Assembly: GCF_019175385.1 (NCBI RefSeq)
Contig: NC_083341.1
Span: 20,840,203-20,904,202, forward strand
Direction: 5' to 3'
Origin: Lycium barbarum
Taxonomy: Eukaryota; Streptophyta; Magnoliopsida; Solanales; Solanaceae
Length of the DNA stretch: 64,000 nucleotides
A program made the translations under genes and the position numbers. A model generated the notes under the pieces. That model saw nothing but the letters and a program-made list of their open reading frames with translations. It was not told the DNA's origin and did not search any database. Positions 1-10,433 of the stretch are shown here, in pieces; positions within the stretch are counted from its first letter, which is position 1, and each line of letters starts with the position of its first letter.

Positions 1-949
1 AACGTGATTGGATTGCGAAGAAGAAGAAGAAAAACTGTTGCAGATCATTTTGTCACTTGGAGTAGCACATATATACTTCTATCTTTCAAGTTGATATACC
101 CGATAAACCGACCTTTAACCACTAAATCCGTAACGATCTTATATCTTATTTGTTCGGTTAGCGGTGTAGTACATTTAAGAACCAATAAGCTGAATCGTTA
201 TGCACAAATATCCAACCGATTTGCTACAAAACGATACCGCTCTTATTATTCTTAAATCATTACAAACAAAAGTATCATAAAAAGAAATTAAGAGTAGCTC
301 AAATTCATCGTAGTTTGACGTTACACATTGAAGTTTGAATGCAATATAATTTTCAGCTCGTATTGAAGATCAATCTTTATATAATATCCTTTAAATAAAC
401 TCTTACCAATCTCTATATAGTAAGAGTTACTAGAAGTATGAATATGGTACATGAAAAATTCAAGTTGATAAATTATGAAAATGAGTTTAATCTTTGTTTT
501 TGGAAAAAAGCATTTCTGTCTAAGCAAAGGAAAACACGTTTGCTTTCATTTTGCTATTAAATAAATTTAGGATATTTGGTTGTAGGTAGCCAGTAGAAGC
601 AGCAAGATTTTAGGCTAAATTGATGCTGCCAGCAAGGGAAAGGATAAATTAGGGTCTTAACCATGGTTTGAGAGGCTGCTTTAGTAAATTAAATGCTGAC
701 CATTAGATTAAAAGTGGACAGACGTCTCAATATTAACTTGTGCACTAGACCCACTGGAGGGGATTAATATTGGAGATAAGCCAGCTCCAGAAAAAACGTT
801 TCTTCGAAGTTCAGCATTTAATGCATCATGGAATTTATCTCGTTAGTTCTATCATTTATATGAGAAAGATTTAATCTCCTTTCAATTCTAGTAGTAATTA
901 TCTTATTATATGCCAGCAAATCACGTGGTAGGTTTTATATTTCACAAAG
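1..949. other. Left flank, part of TIP repeat unit S1
   Basis: No gene recognised: the open frames are short and show no motif. From about 780 to 949 the sequence resembles 42550-43188 near the right side of the window. Shared landmarks are the stretch around GTTCAGCATTT and ATGGAATTTA, then CCAGCAAATCA and ATATTTCACAAAGGTAAC. This makes it the flank of a repeated host unit that also carries the TIP aquaporin copies. The first 700 bases are AT-rich single-copy-looking DNA in which I see nothing functional. Confidence 0.5.
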
Positions 950-954
950 GTAAC

Positions 955-2632
955 TGTTACACCCCGTATCATAGAACTAAAGTTAGACTCGTATCATTAG
1001 AGTTTTAGCGGAAACTTTGAAAGTTTGTACGTGTTGCAAAAGTGGTTGATAGGCCTACTTTGGGAAAACATAACCCCTTCATTTATTGAGAATTTGGAAA
1101 AGGTTCCATAATGAAAGTTGTAGTACGAAGAAATACCTTTCCAGGCATATAAGGATCAGGCCAATCAGAGTTCGGAGAAAGGAGAACCTGGGGTCCAAAA
1201 TACCATTGTTATAAATTCAACACTTAACTCGAAATTTCATTTATCAAACATTCCAACTTCGTTCTAAAGCCCTAAGCAGTTATTTTCCTCCTCTCCTCAT
1301 TCTCCCACGTCAAGGTAAGATCGCTCAAACGATTCCTAAGTAATTCTAACATTAATTCATGATAAGTAACATGAGTCTTCACCCAAAACATAGGATTTCC
1401 AAGGTAAATCCTTCTCAAGCGATTCAAGCTAGGGTTTTGGTGTTTTTGTCAGAAAAGCAGTTTAGTTCGTTGGATTGGAGCGATTACAGGTATGTGAGGC
1501 TAACTCTCAACGTTGATGATTCTCCCTACGACACCGTTCATTGACTATTACAATTTGCCTTAGAATTACAGTTATATCTTAGTCCATGAATAGTTGCAGA
1601 ACCTCTATCATTTAGTTTCGTAATTCGTTCGTGACTTTCATTTTGAATGTTGTGAACTCAGAACATAATCTATATAGACTCGTATTTGATAACTATGAAT
1701 CTCAGTCTAGAAACTCAGTATGCTTAGAAATAGTTAAGGCTTCAGACCTATAATCAGTGATTGAATCCATGTCTCAATTTAGCAATGTTCATTATTCCAG
1801 TGATCTCAGTTTCTTAATGATAATTAATGAATATTGAACATATGTATTTTTCCCGAGGGCACAGTCTCATGTATACGTATACTTGGCCGAGGCCATTGAT
1901 TGACGTACTTACTTGGCCGACGCCACCGACTTATGCAGTTATATTGGGCCGAGGCCCCAGATATGATTAAATAAATTAAAACAGGTGAATTCATATTCAG
2001 AACAGGGAGTACCTATTACTTTACTTCTTTTGTTCTGTTCAGTTATCAGTTTTAGTTTCAGATTATATATACATGTTTATTCACTAGGGCTGCCCTTTCC
2101 TGAGCATCCCACTTACAGTTCTTTCCTTCAGTTGCTTTACATACCAATACAATTCAAATATTTTGAAGTCCCTTTTGCCCGAGGCCTGCATCTCGCGATA
2201 CAGTTAACGGTTTACAGGTTGACGATTCTGCTTGCTAAGACATTCTCGTATCAGCAGCTTGGTGAGCCCCAGTTCCCTCGGGGCTTTATCATACTTTCAG
2301 TCTTCACAGTAGATCAGTTAGTGAGGTATGTAGGGAGCCTTGTCTTGGTAAACAATTAGCAGTTTAGTACTCTTTAGATGCTTCGTAGACTATAGTCCAG
2401 TTAGTAAGATGTTTAGGTCGACTACTTATTCAGACTTTCAGACTTATTTAGTATTTTCGTATTTATGATATCTCAGTCAGATTTTAATAGAACAGCATGT
2501 GATATTGTTATTTCCCTATTCAAGTATGTTTGATATCACATGTTAATTCAGCCAGCCAGTTGGTTCGCTCGATCAGATGCAGGCAGGCACCGAGTGTTGT
2601 GTTACGCCTAGGTCGTGGTTCGAGGCGTGATA
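955..2632 (+). repeat. 5' LTR of the Tekay-like element
   Basis: Starts TGTTACACCCCGTATC. It ends at ...GTGATA, where the 3' copy has ...GTGACA, so the terminal CA has mutated to TA. It is about 450 bp shorter than the 3' LTR because the segment matching 10665-11116 is missing after position 1177. That segment holds the repeat block upstream of the TATA box. The TATA-like TTATAAAT near 1207 is kept. Confidence 0.93.
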
Positions 2633-2637
2633 AAGCT

Positions 2638-2649
2638 TGGTATCAGAGC
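2638..2649 (+). other. Primer binding site, initiator tRNA-Met
   Basis: TGGTATCAGAGC is complementary to the 3' end of initiator tRNA-Met and lies 5 bases after the LTR end. It is the minus-strand DNA priming site of the retrotransposon. Confidence 0.9.
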
Positions 2650-2846
2650 CTAGATTCAAATTTCTTAAGTAGTCTATGAGGCCGTGTCCAGTTGGGGCAC
2701 TCTTACGTATGTGTGCGCGCCACACATGTAAACAGTTGACTATTAAGACATCTAGGATTGTCTCACTTCTTTCACACTCTAAATCGTTCAATTAGAGCTA
2801 TGCTTTCAGAAATCTTTCTAACTCGTGCGAATTACGTGTTTCAGAA

Positions 2847-4136
2847 ATGCCTGCGAAAAGAAAGTACACTAACAGGACTTTAGCTACTAGCCAGAGGGCT
2901 ACGGCTGATGCCGCTCAGGAAGAGAACACCCAGACCCAGGGAGCCACCTTAGTTCTTGCACCCCCACCTACTACCAAAGGTCCTGCGGAGGTCCTAATTA
3001 CTCCGCCTCCTAGTGCTTCGGACATGGATGTCAGGAAAACTATCCGGTTGCTTACCCAGATTGTTGTTACTCAGGCTTTGAGGCAGGGAACAGGTGCTAT
3101 TGATGGGACAGGTAGTTCTAGGTCTAGGGAATTCCTCAACATAAAACCTCTAGTTTTCATGGGATCAAAAAAGAAGAGGATCCGCAAATCTTCATTGATG
3201 ACATTCAGAAAATATTTCGAGTGATGTATGCTACAGACACAGAGGTAGTAGAGTTTTCTGCATTCCAGCTGAAAGATGTTGCTAACGCTTGGTTTGAAAT
3301 ATGGGAAGAGTCCTGAGGAGAAGATGTCGGTCCTGCGACTTGAAAAGAGTTTGCAGATACGTTTCTTGAGCATTTTCTACCCATTAAGGTCCCAGAGGCT
3401 AAGGCTTTAGAGTTAGAAAGACTCAGACAGAATGAGATGAGTGTGAACGAGTACTACCTTAAGTTTGTCACTTTAGCCAAGTATGCTCGGGAGATGGGAT
3501 GTGATATAAGGGGCCCGAGTTGGGCGATTTGTGTTGGGCCTTAGACCCGACCTGCATGGTGATGCTAATATAGCTGCTCGAAAAAATGACATGACCATTA
3601 TTAACATGGTTGCCTTTGTTCAAGGGAATGAAGACATGCTATAGAAGGAGAAGGACAGGGAATTCAGCAAGAGAGTTAAGTCTGCAGGGAATTTTAGCCA
3701 TAGGGGATCTCAAGGAGGTGGTAATTGCTAGTTCTTCAGGAAACCAAAATTAGGACTTGCTCCATATTCAGCTAGTGCACCAGTACAGAGGTCCAAATTT
3801 AATAAGAACAACATAAGTTTCAGCGCGGCAAGGTCGCAAACACAAGCCAGTGTGGATTACCAAGGTCCTACACACCTATTTGTAACAAGTGTGGGAAGAG
3901 GCACCTAAGGGCGTGTCATTCAGGCACGGATGGTTGCTATGGATGCGGTCAGCAGGGCCACTTCTTAAGGGATTGTCCATCATCAAGGCAGAATAATGGA
4001 GGTAATGTAGCTCAGTCCACTAATTCAGCAGCCCCTCGTAACCCTCAAGCCTAACAAAGGCGTGATGCAGCAAAGTTTGGTAATACATGCGGTGATCAGA
4101 GCCGCTTGTATGCGCTGGTAGGCCGTTAGGATACAG
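2847..4136 (+). pseudogene. gag pseudogene of the Tekay-like element
   Basis: Encodes the capsid/nucleocapsid polyprotein that packages element RNA. The ATG at 2847 follows a leader of about 200 bases after the primer site. The frame is open to about 3170 and then shifts at an A-rich run (AAAAAAGAAGAGG). The gag core continues in another frame (EEDPQ-FIDDIQKIFRVM region, QLKDVANAW), with stops near 3315, 3340 and 3540. A CCHC zinc knuckle (CYGCGQQGHFLRDC) sits at about 3934-3976. The region is recognisable as Tekay/Del gag but cannot make a full protein. Confidence 0.88.
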
Positions 4137-4139
4137 AAG

Positions 4140-4535
4140 CTCGTGGAGATGTTGTCACAGGTATGCTAACAGTCTTCACCTTTGATGTTTATGCTCTTAT
4201 GGATATAGGATCCACCCTATATTATGTAACCCCGTATATTGCTAAGAAATTTAGGGTAGAACCAGAAAAGTTGTGTGAACCCTTTGAAGTGTCCACTCCA
4301 GTTGGGGAATCAGTTATAGCTAGACATATCTATAGGGGTTGTCCAGTCAAGGTGTATCATCTATTCACTATAGCAGACTTAGTAGAATTAGAGATGGTAG
4401 ATTTTGATATAATCATGGGCATGGATTGGTTAGAGTCCTGTTATGCCACAGTGGGTTGTAGAATCAAGACAGTGAGTTTCGAATTTCCCAGTGAACCAGT
4501 CTTAGAATGGAAGGGTGATGCAGTAGCACATAAGG
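4140..4535 (+). pseudogene. Retropepsin (protease) pseudogene, split by solo LTR 1
   Basis: Aspartic protease domain following gag. The catalytic triplet region reads ALMDIGSTLYYVTP. The aspartate is kept, but the usual proline or serine after it is isoleucine. The flap and GMDWL motif (IIMGMDWLESC) are present. The frame is open from 4163 until it runs into the inserted LTR at 4536 and stops at 4573 inside it. The interrupted domain resumes at 7106 with the FISY-KA-KMI-KG segment typical of this family. Confidence 0.87.
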
Positions 4536-4929
4536 TGTTACACCTCGTAGTTTCGTCGGTTGAGATTCGTTAGGTGTTAGTTGTCCTAATCGTGGAAACT
4601 AGTGTTACCTTCTAGGAAATATGAGATTATATGTTCCCATATTATGGTTATAAGGGTTTAAGCTCATGAAATAAGCTATGGAAGGATTTGAGAATAAGCA
4701 AATTAAGGAATGGAGTTTGTTGGAGCTTTGGGAAAACTTGGCAAAATTTTTGGACAGGATTTTGGTCCAACTTAGAAGAGGTATATCTCCTAGAATATGA
4801 GGAGTTTTGGTGTGTTTCTTTTATCCAAATTGAAGTTCATTAAGTCTAGTTTCCAACGCAACAAACCGTTCGTCAATGTGACATCGGAATAAAAAGTTAT
4901 GGGTGTTTTAAGACAGATTGTCTGAGCAG

Positions 4930-5103
4930 AAAATTTTGATGGACCAGTTTGACGGCCGCAGAACATTTTGACGGACCACAGAAATTTCTGCGGCCCGTCA
5001 AATTGCATCTTCCCAGCGTAAAACAGTCACAGTTAACCATGTTTGACTGGGCAGTTCTACGGAGCATTTTGACGGCCTGTAGGAATTTTGACGGCCCGTC
5101 AAA
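4930..5103 (+). promoter_or_regulatory. U3 palindrome block of solo LTR 1
   Basis: At least six half-sites of the type TTTGACGG occur in both orientations. They include the near-perfect palindrome TTTGACGGCCCGTCAAA at 5087-5103 (arms TTTGACGG and CCGTCAAA around one base). The block ends about 40 bases before a TATA-like TTTATATA. The position suggests enhancer elements of the LTR promoter; that is inference. Confidence 0.55.
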
Positions 5104-6164
5104 GTGGGCGCAGGATTGCCCGATGGGATTTTAAGTTACGCTTTATATATTTCATTCCACTTCATTTGGGCATCTTATTTTCTCAAATCAGATCCAAGAG
5201 CTCTCGAAAAAACCCCTCTTCAACTCCATAAACTAATCCAAGCCAAAATCCAAGGGAGATTAAAGATCAAGAGGCAAGAATAAAGATATCCATGTGTTAG
5301 AAGTCTTGCTAGGGTTAGTAGACTTCAAGAATTCTTTGGATATTGAAGCTAGTTCTTATGAGATAAAAGGTTAGTTTTCATGCTTATTACATGTTCCAAA
5401 GCTCATTCTTATGAGATAAACGGTTAGTTTTCATGCTTATTACATGTTATCAAGAATGTTTAGTTGTTGAACAACTTGGGTAGAAGGAGAAAGTAGAAGA
5501 TGAGTTTTAAATGTAGTTTTTATGATGTTTTTGAGTAGTAAGCTAACTTGAGTTATGATTCTTAGTATGATATGGATATAATCTTGCTATAGAAGGTAAT
5601 AATGATGATGAGGAAGCGTTATATGAAAAATGTGCAGAGGGTTAGTGTGAAGTTGTTAGTGTAAGTTGAATGAGAGAATGAATATGGAAGACTTAATGGA
5701 ATGTGACTACGTGATTATGATATTGTAGATATTATTATGGTTATTTGGGAGTTGTTTTGTAATATGATGGAAGTAGATGAAATAGGGGAAATGCTGCCCA
5801 ATTTTCGTTAACTCGTGAATTGTTCTAGTTTGGATTTAAGAGTATCTTTAAGGCTTAACCATGGTATGAATCCTTTTAAATGTAGATTTTCCAAGCTTCG
5901 ACAGTGAACGTTAAGTAGTTAAGAAGACAACGAGGTATGTAAGGCTAACCCTTTTTTCATTAAGGCATGGTCCTATTTCTAAATACCTTCATACGAGTTC
6001 TATAACAGCTTCCAAATGACTTCATTCCTAGAATCGCTAAGGCTCATGATCCTTGATAAATCTCATGATACTATTGGTCCCATCCTATGATAGTTGATTC
6101 TCTAAGGAAGGATATAATGAAAATGATGATGACGATGACAATGTTGAGAACGTGTATGTGCTTC

Positions 6165-6168
<4 letters not shown>

Positions 6169-6251
<83 letters not shown>
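6169..6251. repeat. (TA)n microsatellite, about 41 units
   Basis: Uninterrupted TA dinucleotide run inside solo LTR 1. A spurious Ile-Tyr repeat frame on the minus strand crosses it and is not a gene. Confidence 0.97.
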
Positions 6252-6255
<4 letters not shown>

Positions 6256-7105
6256 GTATGACTACTAATAACACCGAGCTTATATGGCCGGGTATGATAT
6301 CTATCGCGCACACACCACTGCAGTTGGGTACGGATAACACTGAGCCTTGGTAGGGCCAGATACGTATAACACTGAACCTTATCATGGACGGGTATGTTAG
6401 ACACCGAACCTCTATAGTCGGGTATGATGCTACTATAAGTATAAATGTATGAAATAGAAGGTTCCCATTAGAAAGGGGATAAGTAAATATGATGAACAAT
6501 GCTAGAGGTATAAATGGCTTCATTATCTCATGACCTCTCTATCTTATGTTATTTCTTACGTTTCTATTATGATGTTGATCATGCTTTACATACTCAATAC
6601 ATTATTCGTACTGACGTCCTTTTATTTGTGGACGTTGCGTCATGACTGCAGGTGGATAGGGAGATAAACCCGACCCATAGACTGCTTATTCAGAGACTGC
6701 ATAGCGGAGCTCCATTTCGTTCGGAGCTACAACTTTTGGGGTATTATTATTTTGTGTACATACATATGAACATGGCGGGGTCCTGTCCCGCCTATATGAT
6801 GTTACATACTCTTCTTAGAGTCTCGTAGACTGTTGTGTATGGTTAGATGTCTTGCAACCTTGTCGGCTCATATTTTGTATATTATTTTGATAGCCTCGTC
6901 GGCTTATGTATATGGATATTGGCATAGTTGTTGATGATGATATGAATGTGTTGTTGCCCAATGAGATTAGCATTATTGATGTATAGAAATCATGTGTAGG
7001 CCATGCGGCCCACCTAGATGTAAATGTGAATGTACGATAAGAGGTGCCCAGGTAGGTTAGCACTGGGTGTCCGTCATGGCCCTCCGTTCGGGTCGTGACA
7101 TAAGG

Positions 7106-8560
7106 GTAGGTTTATTTCCTATCCTAAAGCCAGAAAGATGATCTCTAAAAGGTATATCTATCATCTAGTTCGAATTAGGGATGCAGATGCTCGGACCCCC
7201 ACCCTCCAGAGCCATATCAATTGTAAATGAGTTTCCAGAAGTGTTCCCCGAAGATCTTCCCAGAGTCCCCCCCGATAGGGAGATTGACGTTGTAATTGAT
7301 CAACTTCCCGACACTAAACCGATATCTATTCCGCCTTATAGAATGGCTCCAGTAGAGTTAAAGGAGCTAAAATTCCAGTTGAAAGATCTTCTAGATAAGG
7401 GATTTATAAGGCCATGTATCTCACTTTGGGGCGCACTGATTCTGTTTGTCAAAAAGAAGGACGGGTCTCTGCATATGTGCATTAACTATCGCCAGTTAAA
7501 TAAAGTCACCATCAAGAACAATTAACCTCTTCCCAGAATAGATGATTTATTCGATCAACTTCAAGATGCCTAGTGTTATTCCAAGATTGACCTCAGATTA
7601 GAGTATCATCAGTTGAAGGTTAAGGAAATTGATATTCCTAAAACAGTTGTCAGGACTCGTTATGGGCATTCTGAATTTTTGATGATGTCGTTTGGTTTGA
7701 CGAATGCACCAGCAGCTTTCATGGGCCTTATGAACAGGGTCTTCGAGCCTTATCTTGATTTGTTCGTTATCGTGTTTATTGATGATATCCTGATTTATTC
7801 CCGTAGCGAGATTGACCATGCAGAATATCGCAGAATCATGCTGCAGACACTGCAGGATTGCAAGCTACATGCAAAATTTTCTAAGCGTGAATTCTAGTTG
7901 AAATCAGTAGCATTTTTGGGCCATGTCATCTCAGGCAAAGGCGTGAAAGTGAATTTTCAGAAAATAGAGGCAGTGAAAAATTGGCCTAGACCCACCTCAG
8001 TATCCGATATAAGAAGTTTATTTGGTCTAGCAGGCTATTACAGGCGATTTGTAGAGGGATTTTCCTCTATCTCGTCCCCTTTGACTAGACTGACTCCGAA
8101 GAAGGTTAAGTTTAAGTGGTCAGACGCTTGCGAGAAAGGTTTTGAGGAATTGAAAAAGAGGTTGACTTTAGCTCTAGTCTTGACGCTACTAGAGAAACCG
8201 AAGGGTTCGTGGTTTATTGTGATGCTTCAGGGGTTGGTCTTGGGTGTTTGTTAATGTAGAACGGTAAAGTTATACCCTATGCATCCAGACAACTTAAGCC
8301 TCACGAGAAGAATTATCCAACTCATGATCTTGAGCTAGCAGCCGTGGTATTCACGCTAAAGATCTGGCGCCATTATTCGTATGGAGTGCATGTTGATATT
8401 TTCACAGATCACAGGAGTCTTCATTATATTTTCAAGCAAAGGAAGCTGAATCTTAGACAGATAAGATGGCTCGAATGGCTTAAGGATTATGATGTTGATA
8501 TCCTCTATCATCCAGGAAAAGCAAATGTTGTAGCAGATACTCTCAGTCGGCGTTCTATGG
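7106..8560 (+). pseudogene. RT and RNase H pseudogene of the Tekay-like element
   Basis: Reverse transcriptase then RNase H. After the end of protease, RT starts near 7190 ([11 protein letters not shown]). It shows the conserved [23 protein letters not shown] and the catalytic FIDD at 7775-7786 (YxDD family box). Stops lie at 7523-7525, near 7571 and at 7895-7897, and there is a frameshift near 8220. RNase H (YCDASGVGLG, then DHRSL, then the ADTLSR end) continues to about 8560. All main catalytic boxes can be seen but the reading frame is broken at least four times, so it is not functional. Confidence 0.9.
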
Positions 8561-9545
8561 GAATCTTAGCTCATGTTGAGGCAGACAAGCGAACTATGAC
8601 GAAGGAAGTCCACCGATTAGTAAGCCTAGGAGTTCGACTTCTGGACTCCGAAGATGGTGGCGTTGTTGTTCAGAACAGGATTGAATCCTCCTTAGTAGCA
8701 GAAGTGAAGGAAACGCAGTTTAGTGATCCCTACCTATTGCAGCTGAAAGAGGGGATTCACAAACATAAGACTACGACTTTTGAACAAGGGGGAGATGATG
8801 GTACTTTGAGGTACAGAGGTAGATTGTACGTTCCAGACGTAGATGGGCTCAAAAATCGGATTATGACTGAAGCCCATAATTCCAGGTATTATATTCACCC
8901 AGGTTGCATGAATATGTACCATGATCTTAAGGAGATTTATTGGTCGAATGACATGAAAAATAATGTGGCAGATTTTGTGGCTAAGTGTCCAAATTGCCAG
9001 CAAGTGAAAGCCGAACACCAGAGGCCTGGTGGGTTGGCTCAGAACATAGACATTCCCGTCTGGAAATGGGAGATGATAAACATGGATTTCATAATAGGTT
9101 TACCTCGCTCTTTTCGAAAGCATGATTCGATTTGGTTGATTGTATATCGACTTACCAAGTCAGCTCACTTCTTTCCAATGAAGACTACAGATTCAGCAGA
9201 AGATTATGCCAAGTTATATATTTAGGAAATCGTCTGATTGCATGGGACTCCATTTTCCATCATTTCAGATCGTGGTGCTCAATTCACAACAAGCTTTTGG
9301 AAATCCTTTCAGAAAGGATTGGGTACAAAGGTGAACCTCAGCATAACTTTTTATCCTCAGACAAATAGGCAGGCTAAACGCACAATTCAGACTTTTGAAG
9401 ATATGTTAAGGGCGTGTGTTATCGATTTTACAGGTAATTGGATGATCATCTACCTCTCATTAAGTTTGCTTATAATAACAGCTACCGTTCTAGTATCCAA
9501 ATGGCACCGTTTGAGGCCTTGTATGGGGGAAAATGTAGATCACTA
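8561..9545 (+). pseudogene. Integrase pseudogene of the Tekay-like element
   Basis: Continuation of pol. The HHCC zinc-binding region (HPG-MNMYHDL-...-CPNC at about 8900-8997) is followed by the DDE core ([16 protein letters not shown], then the segment before the third acidic residue). The frame is open from 8344 to 9225, stops in the middle of the core, and has further stops or shifts near 9237, 9368 and 9460. The core joins target DNA with element ends; this copy could not encode it. Confidence 0.88.
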
Positions 9546-9575
9546 ATTGGTTAGCTCAAAGTTGGCGAAGCAGAG

Positions 9576-10148
9576 TTGTTTGGACCAGACTTGGTCTATC
9601 AAGCTATGGAGAAATTCAAGATGATTCAAGAGCATTTGAAGACGGCTCAGCATCGCCAAAAGTCCTATTCAAACGTGTGGCATAGAGACTTGGAATTTCA
9701 AGTTGATGATTGGGTGTTTCTAAAAGTTTCGCCTATGAAAGACGTTATGAGATTTGGGAAGAAAGGGAAGCTTAGTCCCCGCTATATTGGGCTATATAGA
9801 ATCCCGCGAATAATCGGGAAAGTGACTTATAAGTTAGAATTGCCACAAGAATTAGCCGTTGTACACCTAGTGTTCCATATGTATATGTTGAAGAAATTCA
9901 TGGGAGACCCATCTTTTGTAGGTCCCATGGAGATTACAGGGACTAAAGATAGCTTATCTTACGAAGAGATTCCAGTGGCTACTCTTGATCTTCAAGTTAG
10001 CAAGCTAAGAACTAAGGAAATTGGTTCAGTGAAAGTGCTTTGGAGGAATCAGAAAGTGGAAGAGGCGACATGGGAAGCCGAAGAGGACATGAAGTCCAAG
10101 TACCCTTATCTATTTGAAGAGCAAGTTGAAAGCATTGAAGGTAATTAA
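9576..10148 (+). pseudogene. Integrase C-terminus with chromodomain
   Basis: Open for 190 codons. It holds the GPY/F-like segment (LSPRYIGLYRI) and, at about 9985-10110, a chromodomain-like tail (SVKVLWRNQ-VEEATWEAEEDM). The tail defines chromoviruses and in that group is thought to steer integration towards heterochromatin. It is cut off from the upstream integrase by broken frames. Confidence 0.88.
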
Positions 10149-10420
10149 CCTTTCATTCAGACCTTATATTATAGTCTCCATGTCTTTCAGTACCCAATCA
10201 GTCCTGTATTCAACCAGTCCAGTTCAGTCAGCTCAATATTAAGTTCATTCAATAGACATTCAATTCAGTAAGCATGTGTTCACATCATTTCAGTAATCAT
10301 GTGTCTCAGTTAGTCAGTTTCAGGTATCTAAGTTACGGAATAAACTCTACCATAGTTTCCGTAGAGTCTCAGAATTATTCGCGATATAACCAAGATCATC
10401 ATTCGAGGATGAATGATCCC

Positions 10421-10433
10421 AAAGAGGAGATAA
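10421..10433 (+). other. Polypurine tract
   Basis: AAAGAGGAGATAA directly before the 3' LTR; the plus-strand DNA primer site. Confidence 0.85.

Larger units (their letters stand above)
4531..7105 (+). mobile_element. Solo LTR 1 (large gypsy-type LTR), exact ends
   Basis: A single LTR, 4536-7100 (2565 bp), begins TGTTACACCTCGTAG and ends GGGTCGTGACA. It is flanked by the perfect 5-bp duplication TAAGG (4531-4535, 7101-7105). It lies between the two halves of the host element's protease-RT gene, so removing it restores the order of domains. No internal region or second LTR is present, so it is the product of LTR-LTR recombination. Contents: palindrome block 4930-5103, TATA box near 5142, (TA)n at 6169-6251, hairpin block from 6595. 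Confidence 0.94.

Noticed and set aside
4..255. 83-codon frame at the window start
   Set aside because: No recognisable motif, low-complexity Arg start, no paralog support; likely chance.
6102..6404. 100-codon minus-strand frame with a long Ile-Tyr repeat
   Set aside because: It is the translation of a (TA)n microsatellite inside solo LTR 1; the same happens at 28727-28975. No domain.
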